Positions 56,336 to 64,000 of a DNA stretch of 64,000 bases are shown here, one piece after another; positions within the stretch are counted from its first letter, which is position 1, and each line of letters begins with the position of its first letter. The stretch is from Zanthoxylum bungeanum (lineage: Eukaryota > Streptophyta > Magnoliopsida > Sapindales > Rutaceae), in assembly GCA_019454045.1 (NCBI GenBank), contig SKCR01036771.1, forward strand, positions 43,205 to 107,204, written 5' to 3'. Position numbers and translations under genes: made by a program. The notes under the pieces were generated by a model. The model had not been told where the DNA came from and ran no database searches. It saw nothing but the letters and a program-made list of their open reading frames with translations.

Positions 56336-56445
56336 TGCTGGTGGAACTTTTTCTCTCTGTTGCTTGTAGTGCAAGAATTGGCTCTTTCAGTGCAAAAGAC
56401 GCTTTATCTTTAGGCTCCACAGACAATTGACATGTTTTAAGTTTG

Positions 56446-56871
56446 TCAGAAGAACTTTGTCATTGCATCAGAGTTCTGAATGGTACTGTGTATCACATCA
56501 AGTCTGAAACATTCCTCATTCTTTTCATCATCTGGAAATTCATGGCCTTGAAAACATTGAATGTTACTTCTTGGTCCTGTACCCTCATGGTTAATTCTCT
56601 TTTTGTACATCAATAATGGTTCGACCTGTAGCCAAGATGGTCTCCCGAGGATGATTGGCACGTCTGCGTCTTCCTCCATATCAAGGACAATAAAATCTGC
56701 TGGGAAAATGAATTTGTCAACCTTGACTAACACATCTTCAACTACCTCTTGGAAATACGAGCGTTCTATCAGCAAGTTGTAGAGAGACTGAAGTTGGCAT
56801 TGTTTCTCCAATCTGCAGTTTCCTGAAAATAGAAAAGGCATCAAATTAACACTTGCACCTAAATCACACAA
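56446..56871 (-). pseudogene. Aspartic protease of the Athila-type element
   Basis: MCDLGASVNLMPF (active-site D-L-G-A-S form typical of this clade) followed by FPADFIVLDMEEDADVPIIL and GRPSWLQ, the retropepsin end. After the stop at 56446 no RT follows: the deletion joins near 56340-56440. Confidence 0.88.
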
Positions 56872-56929
56872 AGCTTACCAAAGTTATGTTCTCCTATGAT
56901 GCAAGGAACAGTGAAACTGCCAGGATCTT

Positions 56930-58513
56930 TCAACTTTGGGGGAATTTCCTCTGAATGATAGCGCTGCATTCTTCTGATAATGCTACTGTCTCGTAATCTC
57001 CCAATCTCCGCTTTCGTGAAAGAATGTCTTTCATGAATTTGGCATAGCTGGGCATTTGTTCCAACGCTTCTGCAAATGGAATGTTGATATGCAGCTTTTT
57101 GAAGATCTCCAGGAACCGAGAAAACTGCTTGTCCAATTTGTTCTTCTGAAGACGCTGAGGAAAATGGGAGGTGGAGTGAGTGATCTGTTCTTTTTCCTTT
57201 GCTTCTTTTTCCTCCATCTGTTGCTTTGTTTCTTTTGGAACTTCCTCAGCAGTGTTTGGCTCCAACATCTTTGTTGATTTCAGTACCGCTTTTAACATGA
57301 TGGCATGACACTGCTCCTTCCCTATGTTTCTTGGATTTGGCTCTGTGTTGCTAGGAAGGGTACCTGGCGGTCTGTAACTCTGAGCATTGGCCAGTTGTCC
57401 AATTTGATTCTCCAGTGCTTTAATAGAAGCAGATTGACTTTGAATTAATGCTGCATGAGATTGAAACATAACATCATATCTTGCTGCTTGAGAGTCGGTT
57501 TTGCTTCAACTTTTCAAGTAGGTCAAACACTCTGGTTCCTGGCCTTTGTTCTGTTGTTGGAATCCAGGTGGTGGATAGTTTGCTGTTGGCTGAATTGTTG
57601 CTCCATGAAAAATTGGGATGATTCCTCCACCCTGGGTTGTAGGTGTTGGAATATGGATTGTTCCCCTGTCTGTTGAAATTGTTGACATAATTCACCGTCT
57701 CTTCAAGTTGGTTCGACTCTGGTGCTCCTCCAATGGTGAACTTATGGATCCAGTGGTAAGAGTCTCCATAAATTTGCATATTTGATCTAGCTTGGCGTTG
57801 ACTGCTGTATTGGCTCCACTTTCATAAATTCCTGCAATTTTTGGATCATGCTCCTTCTGTTGGCCACAAGGAATGTTGTTGGCCATTTCTTCGATTAGTT
57901 CCCAGGCTTGATCTTCTCCTTTTGCCATTAAAGCTCCTCCAGCAGCAGCATCAATTGTGGTTCTCATTATTCCAGAAAGTCCATTATAGAATGTTTGGAC
58001 TTGAAGCCATTTTGCAATCTCATGGTGAGGACATTTCCGGAGCAAATCTTTGAATCTTCCCAAGCTTCGTAGAGGGAGTCTGAATCTTGTTGCACAAAGG
58101 ATGTGATGTCATTCCTCAGTTTCCAGTTCTGGCTGGTGGAAAGTACTTTGCAAGAAATTTGGTGGCTAAAGTGTTCCAAGTTGTGATGGAACCTGCTGGT
58201 AGTGAATGTAGCCAAGCTTTTGCTCTGTTTTTCAGGATATGGAAAAACGCAGTCTCATTGCTTCTTCTGAGCTCTCTGTTGTAGTTGAAAGTGCCGCAAA
58301 CTTCCAGGAAGTTGCTGATGTGGGCATTAGGATCTTCAGTTGCATTCCCCCGAACTGAACTGACTGCTGAATCATCTGAATGCATGTTTTGATGTCACAC
58401 GCATTTGCTGGTAAGAGAGAGAGTACAATACAGGAAATGAGGCTGTCAACCACCGGAATGGTTCTGTCTCGAATGGGAATTGGTGGTGCAACCTCCAAAG
58501 GTTCAGGTTCCAT
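56930..58513 (-). pseudogene. Gag of the Athila-type element, frame-broken
   Basis: Reads from MEPEPLEVAPPIPIRDRTIP (58513). The retrotransposon gag domain is spread over three frames: DPNAHISNFLEVCGTFNYN, KNRAKAWLHSLPAGSITTWN, DSDSLYEAWED, then CPHHEIAKWLQVQTFYNGL and DAAAGGALMAKGEDQAWELI. A Gln/Asn-rich middle follows, then the C-terminal segment ALENQIGQLANAQSYRPPGT and FAEALEQMPSYAKFMKDILS. Several one-base slips break it. Length and order fit Athila gag. Confidence 0.88.
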
Positions 58514-58633
58514 GTTGACTAAAGCTTATTGGCCTTCTCGCATTTCCCTTCTCAACTGTCTGATGGTTCTTTCAATTTTGGGTCAAGCGGTCGGAGTTCA
58601 AAGCTTCTGGTTCGTCTCATGTAGTTTCTGAGA

Positions 58634-58652
58634 ACTGAAAACGGATCCAAAA
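58634..58652 (-). promoter_or_regulatory. Degenerate primer binding site of the Athila-type element
   Basis: Minus strand TTTTTTGGATCCGTTTTC next to the LTR end. It resembles the TTTTTGGCGCCGTTGCC site usual in this clade, with several changes. Confidence 0.5.
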
Positions 58653-60817
58653 AATTGACGGCGGTAACATCAAACGTAACGCAAGCGCACGTATACGGTC
58701 AAGTACGTATCGTAGTTATAAAAATATCGATCCCACGAGGACTTAATATCTAAGCTATTAATTTTATGAGGTCAAATGATTACTAGTATCTAACAGGTGT
58801 TTGATTGATTTGAAATGGTGACGATTCTAAATTTAAAAATAAGTAATAAAATTATTCGAAAGTAGGTTTTAAGAAAATTCAATATTAAAAACTATCTAGG
58901 GTTGTGATTTCTTCCATATCATTTTAAAGATGAAGTGGTTATTTTATAGTTGGGTAATATATTGATTTATTAACCTGGAACACTAAATTATGTGAAAGCC
59001 CTGTCGATGGTCAGACACAAATACCCAGTTTAACCCATTGAACCATATGTCTATGTCAACCAAATTATCTGGATTCATTAAGTTTAAGTTCCAATTATGG
59101 CTACCCCCGCCCGACAGGTATATGTCTATCCTGTAAGGAAATCTATTAAAGGGTTATCTATCCTCAAGGAAGATCGTGGGCTATTAAGTCTAAGTTGAAA
59201 CTAAAATCCTATGTCTAGTTCATTTTAGATTTACCAGATCAATTTTATTAGTGGCCAGTTAATAAAAAGCATTAAGATTAAGACTCAATAAATAAATCTT
59301 TATATTACCCAAACTATAATCTAACCCCTTATAAATCGGTGATATTAAAAGTCATCACAACCCCAGATAACTAATTTAGTTACAACACATAACTAGGGCT
59401 AGTAAAAACTTGAAAATAAAAGACATAAAGTAAAAATGCGGTAAAGTAAATACTGAAAAGTAAATTACAATAAAATAAAATGCTAAGGTAAAAAGAATTA
59501 CTTTTACTACTACTAATTTAGATATCTCCCATAATATAATATATAAACTTGTGATTATTTTACCAACCAGCCATATAGGCGGTATCCTGATTAAGTCAAA
59601 TTAAGTCCAACCAGCCATTAAGGCGGTAAAAAGATTTGTCCATGAACCTGCCATATAGGCGGTAAGAAAATTTAATTACCAACCGACCAATCTGGCGGTA
59701 TCCTTGATTAGTCAGGTTTTTAAACCAGATTAAAATGAATACCAACCGACAATCTGGCGGTATCCTTTTAAGTCAATATTTTAAATAGTGAATATATTAT
59801 ATTTAAGAGAGATTAATCTAAATAGCAATAGTAAAAGAATTACCTTTCACCATAGCTGGGGAAGTTACCTCCTCATGGTGAATAGTAAAAACTGTAAAAA
59901 GTAAAAAAGTAAATTACTATTATTACAAAAGTAATTAAAATTATTACAAAACTAAAATTAAAAGAAAGAAACTAGAGAGAGAAACTCCCTATTTACATCC
60001 CTCAAAGAGATGAGAGAGAAGTGTACAACTGAAACGGAGATTTCGCGCTCTATTTATAGGCATCAGTAAGGGTCGCGCGTCGCGACGCCCAGCTCGCGTC
60101 GCGACGCCGTTTTGTCGATGTGGCAGCTTCTGTTCGTCGGTTGAAGATTCTGGATAAGGTTGAAAGGTGACACGTGGCGGGATTCTGATTGGTCAGCTTA
60201 GATTCTTATCCGCCACGTGTCAGATAGGGATAAGAGAGCCAATAATTGATGCTGATGTGGCGCTGAGTGGCGGACACGTGGCAATTTGACTGTCGACACC
60301 ATAGAATCGCGACACGTGGCACGCTGTGATTGTGATTGTGTGGTGTTGTGATTGGTTGATGATGAACCTGGCGATGACGTGCAATTTGATCGGTCAACCT
60401 GGTGATGTGGACGATGACGTGGCATGAATGACGTGGAGTGACACATGGCGACAGTGTGGGATGGCGATGTCGGCACCGTAGGATAAGACACTTGGCACGA
60501 CATGTTAGCAGATCGGCTGTGATGGCGACACGTGGCACAGCGCACGTTAGCAAAGTCAAAACTTTTCTCAGATTCTAATTTGTGACCCGACGCACGTTAG
60601 CACTGTTCGACGCACGTTAGGCGTCGCGACGCGGAAAATTACCCAAAATGCCTTTTTTGCCAATTTCACTGTTTTGGCCCAAATCACTCCAAAGTGTCCT
60701 TGAAACTTTATTTATCTACAAAATAAACACAACACATCAAAATATTCACAAAACTCAAGAAACTATACAAATATTAAGTTAAATGAGTGGAAAATAGTGA
60801 TAGATTATCACTCATCA
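58653..60817 (-). repeat. 5' LTR of the Athila-type element
   Basis: Aligned with 50942-53089 throughout, with many small indels. TATA (minus) at about 60050-60059; CACTCATCA ends it at 60817. The first few bases at 58653 are altered compared with the other LTR. Confidence 0.9.
60105..60625 (-). promoter_or_regulatory. G-box/ABRE-like array in U3, right LTR
   Basis: The same array as 52390-52920, with CACGTGGC repeated at least four times plus further ACGTGGC and CGCACGTTAG words, despite many indels between the LTRs. This is the 5' LTR, so the array would drive element and cargo transcription. Confidence 0.7.
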
Positions 60818-62619
60818 ATGAAAAAGTCCATATGGTTAAATTAGATTATAAGATATGAGACATTATTAATCCACGAACGGGTTTAATCATTAAATATCAT
60901 AGTCGAAGTAGTATCGAGACTGGACATTAATAATACGGAATAAACCAGTATTACACTTGTGCGCGTTATGGAAGCTTAACGACATAGTAATCAATATTTA
61001 GGTATTGGATACTTATGCAAGTGTAATAAGAGGTTCTGTTAGCCGTTGGAAACGGGAGGGGGAAAGTTCGCTGTGGATAGACCCACTCGGAATCCCATTG
61101 GTAGTATGACTGTGTCTATGGAAATCCGAATCAGGGTAGGTGTATGTGATTTAACTGAGACTACGGCTATTACTTGCGACAATCAGTTGACTTTAGTATT
61201 GGTCGTCGGAGCTTTAAACAGGTTCTGTGTACGCCTGTATTGGGTTTACTGAGAATCGTAGTTTAGTTAGTAGATGTGATGTCAAGATGAGAGTATCACT
61301 TCAGTCATATGGAGATGATGGTCACACATGATACGAAACTAGTACTCTTAAAGCTGCAGCTACCAGGATAGTATGACTAGGGCATGACTTCCCGATTACA
61401 GAGATTAGTACTCAGGATTCGGTATATGCTTCGTACGGCGCAGACACAGAGCCAGCCCTAGGCCTAACATGTAACATCCGATACTGGATCGTATTACGTA
61501 TTACATAATATTAGTATTACTACGCTGGATACGGAGATATTCCTCGGCGAATATTTCTGGAGAATTGGGTAGGCACAGTGCTTTGCTAGAAGCCAATCAT
61601 GTCTTGTAAATCGGTGTGAGAATATAGTACGGGGTACGCACGTGTTCAGATAGTCTGATAACCGTATTACTACCAACATATCATGAATCTCTTGGGTCGC
61701 TTCCCAAAGATTCACCGATGACATTTGACCTCAGATAGAATAATCTGGGATTTATTATGAGAGAGAAAATTAATCTGGGATTAATTGGGCGAGAATTCAT
61801 ATGGGATTTACTTCGTATAGAAGAGAGAACGCGATTAATTTAGAATTAATCGATTAAAAATTAATTTAATAGTTCAATTAGATTTACATTTTAATTTATT
61901 TATTTGTGGCTAAAATAATATATCAGATATATTAATTGAAACAGATTTCAATACGAAATTAAAATTGAATTTTAATACGGGCGAACGAATTAATATAGAA
62001 TTAATTCGAAAACGACTATCGTAATAATTTTGCGAGGCATAATTATTTAATTAAATTGGATTAATTATGGCGCGACGGCAAATCATTTAATTGGAATTAA
62101 ACGAACCCGATAATATTACCCGTGACTTTGCGTGTGTCTTTTTGTGTTTTGGAAAACAAAATATCTTTGACTTGGTGGGCCCAAATCAATTTGTGTGTTG
62201 AAAAGCCAACTCAAATTTTGAATTTAAAATGTGGTGGGACCACATGACTTACATCAAAGGTCAAATGTTGATGTAAGTAGTTGGCTTAATTAATTAATTG
62301 GATTTAACACACAACCACCAAGTTTTGAAAAAAACTAATTTTCTCACTCTCTCTTTTCTTTCCATTGCCGAATGCTTCTCTCCATGGTTGTAAAATTTTG
62401 CTTCAAAATTTCATCAAAGCTAGCACTTGGAGGAGTCAAATTAGGTGATAGAGAAACTCACCCAAGGAATAATCAACATAACAACAAGCTTGGAGCTTCA
62501 TCCAAAGATGAAATTTTGAAATTTCTCCATTTAACAATGTAAGTGATTCCGCCACTTTTCTTGTTATTTCACACATATAATCATGTTTAGGATCTTGTGG
62601 CATGTCTTATAGACTAACA
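60818..62619 (+). repeat. 5' LTR of Copia A copy 2, second part
   Basis: Continues the LTR from AAAAAGTCCATATGG, matching the reverse complement of about 8860 down to 6996, and ends AGACTAACA. Confidence 0.88.
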
Positions 62620-62620
62620 A

Positions 62621-62633
62621 TGGTATCACGAGC
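62621..62633 (+). promoter_or_regulatory. Primer binding site of Copia A copy 2
   Basis: TGGTATCACGAGC, one base after the LTR. Compared with copy 1 (TGGTATCAGAGC) it has an inserted C. Confidence 0.85.
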
Positions 62634-64000
62634 CTTGCTAAATATGATTTTGAAAACTAGGGTTCATAAACTTTAATTAGGAATTTTTTCTTGGAGCATG
62701 AAAATTCAAAATTGAGTTATTGGTTGATGTTAGATGATGATAACTTGGAGTTGTGCATTGTTGGATTGTTGAAAAATTGATTGGATCAAATTTCCATAAT
62801 TTCCCTAAGTTGGCCGAAACTTACCCTAGTGTAACTCATGGTAATTTTTAAATTTTGACACTTGAATGTGTTAATGGCATGATATATATGTTGAATGATG
62901 ATTTAATTGGATTGGAATCAAATTGGATATTAATTTTTTGTCATTGCGTGAGTTAGCATTGCTTGTTGGAGATTTGATTTTGCTTCAATTTGTGTTGGAA
63001 TGATTGGAATGACAAGCATGATTAATTATATTAATTAATATTTTGGAAATGTTAGATTAATTAATTAGTTATGTTAATTACACTTAAAATGGATTAATGT
63101 AATATTGGAATATTGTATTAATGTAAATTAGTCCCTAAAATATTAAATGGGCTAATTTGGTTATATTTGGATTAATGGGCTAATTGGGCCAAGTGTGGTT
63201 GTGGACAATTGGGTTGGATCCAATTGGGCCTAAACTATTTCCATAAAAGTCCAAAAATATGACTTTTGGGCCTTTAATAATCTAATTGTGCCTAATGGGC
63301 CAAAATAATTATGACATAGGGTGATTCCTAATGGGCTTAATGCATTATGAGCTTGATCCATAATGGCCAAAAGTCAATGCCTAAAGAATTAATTAAAGCC
63401 ATTGGACCTAATAGAATTGGCATTGGATGTTAAATGGGCCTTTGAGACATTTGGATTGGATTTGGAATCCAAGTCTAAAAGGGCATTATTATAATAGAAT
63501 AAGTGTAATTGTTTAATTTGGAATTAAACTTGAATTCGTATTGAATACAATTTAAATTGGATTTAATATTGTAGTTCGATATAATTCAAGAATACTTACT
63601 TTGAGTATTTTATTAAACGAGTGGACTCACGCAAATCAAATCGTTGTATGAATATTGGATGGTCATTAATTGAAGAATTAATTAATTGGATTATTAGTGA
63701 TTGACAACATGCTATGTGTGAATGCTTGGATGTATGTTTGAATAATGTATATCGGATGAATATTAAGGGTGGGGGCAATTTTGGAAATTATTATAAATAT
63801 TGTATTTATTTGAAATTGGACCTGCGAGTCCAGCCATATCACCTCTTATTCTCATTGTATTTCTCTTCTCACCAATTCCCCTCAATGTAAATGAGGTTTT
63901 TATAGTGTTATGTAATTGGGTAAATAGAATAATGTAAAGTGCTAGCGGGAGAAAGGAAAAGAAAAGAGAGAGATTTGTTCTATAAATAAAATGTATGTGA
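62634..64000 (+). other. Leader of Copia A copy 2
   Basis: No reading frame. It aligns piecewise with the reverse complement of 6980-5640, including AAATTGATTGGATCAA, TGGCCGAAA and a stretch of TGGGCC/TGGGCT words at 63150-63440. Gag and pol would lie beyond the window. Confidence 0.75.

Larger units (their letters stand above)
50942..60817 (-). mobile_element. Athila/Tat-type Gypsy, pol-deleted, carrying a LOG-like gene
   Basis: LTRs of about 2.15 kb at 50942-53089 and 58653-60817, with flanks ATTAA (50937-50941) and ATGAA (60818-60822), an imperfect 5-bp duplication. In element order (minus): PBS, gag, protease, a deletion, the integrase C-terminus, GGGAGGCAACCC, an unknown ORF, the LOG-like ORF, the GACATTGGGGACAATGTC hallmark with GGTTTGGGGGAGG, two 125-bp repeats, PPT, LTR. 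RT, RNase H and most integrase are missing, so it depended on another element for movement. Confidence 0.9.
50810..64000 (+). mobile_element. Copia family A copy 2, 5' LTR split by a Gypsy insertion; runs off the window
   Basis: 50810-50941 matches the start of the family-A LTR (TTGGACAATTATGACCCATAAC...), and 60818-62619 continues it exactly where the first part stops. The LTR is about 1.93 kb without the insertion. It ends TAACA one base before PBS TGGTATCACGAGC. The leader follows to the end of the window. Orientation is opposite to copy 1 at the left edge. Confidence 0.88.

Noticed and set aside
1..64000. CRISPR arrays, bacterial operons, organelle inserts or endogenous pararetrovirus
   Set aside because: No regularly spaced repeats with spacers, no ribosome-site-led gene strings, no plastid or mitochondrial gene, and no coat or movement protein motifs were seen.

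Overview
This is nuclear DNA of a flowering plant, probably a eudicot. Three host genes show this: an intron-split plastid zinc-finger gene (LQY1-like), an intron-split seven-knuckle CCHC gene, and a nuclear tRNA-Leu(UAA). Almost everything else is transposable elements: plant Copia and Gypsy LTR retrotransposons, solo LTRs, hAT transposons and MITEs, a MULE remnant, SINEs and a LINE-like insertion. No bacterial features, CRISPR arrays or intact viral genes were seen.

Layout, left to right. 1-8985: a decayed minus-strand Copia element (family A), its 3' LTR cut by the window edge, apparently inserted at the start of a Tekay/Del-type LTR (8986-10390). 10390-27599: a minus-strand Gypsy element split by two later insertions. 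One is a complete hAT transposon (11412-15021, 8-bp target duplication); the other is a comparatively young plus-strand Copia (family B, 15787-25556, two 1.93-kb LTRs differing at about 25 positions by eye). 28043-28822: a solo LTR with a perfect 5-bp duplication. 29368-30742: the LQY1-like gene (minus, four exons, a SINE in intron 3). 31367-33325: a Gypsy LTR scrap, a MULE transposase remnant and a short minisatellite. 33585-36021: a second solo LTR. 36655-36736: tRNA-Leu(UAA). 37868-40617: a non-coding LINE-like insertion, an LTR-like remnant, and a SINE that is partly duplicated in tandem. 40693-43775: a decayed hAT of the zf-MYM/TTF type. 44318-45264: two MITEs. 45577-48606: the CCHC zinc-knuckle gene (plus, seven exons, frame disturbed in the last). 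48897-50800: more MITE-like DNA.

50810-64000: a second family-A Copia, plus strand, so it faces the copy at the left edge. Its 5' LTR is split by a complete-ended minus-strand Athila/Tat-type Gypsy element (50942-60817). That Gypsy has lost its reverse transcriptase, RNase H and most of its integrase. In the position where such elements often carry an envelope-like or extra ORF it carries an intronless LONELY GUY (LOG)-like cytokinin-activating-enzyme sequence plus an unidentified ORF, both in the element's sense orientation. Its U3 also has a dense G-box/ABRE-like array just upstream of the TATA box. This cargo-bearing, pol-deleted element is the most unusual thing in the window.

The host genes do not form an operon or pathway. 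The elements date each other by nesting: the Athila-type is younger than the family-A LTR it splits, and hAT and Copia B are younger than the Gypsy they split.
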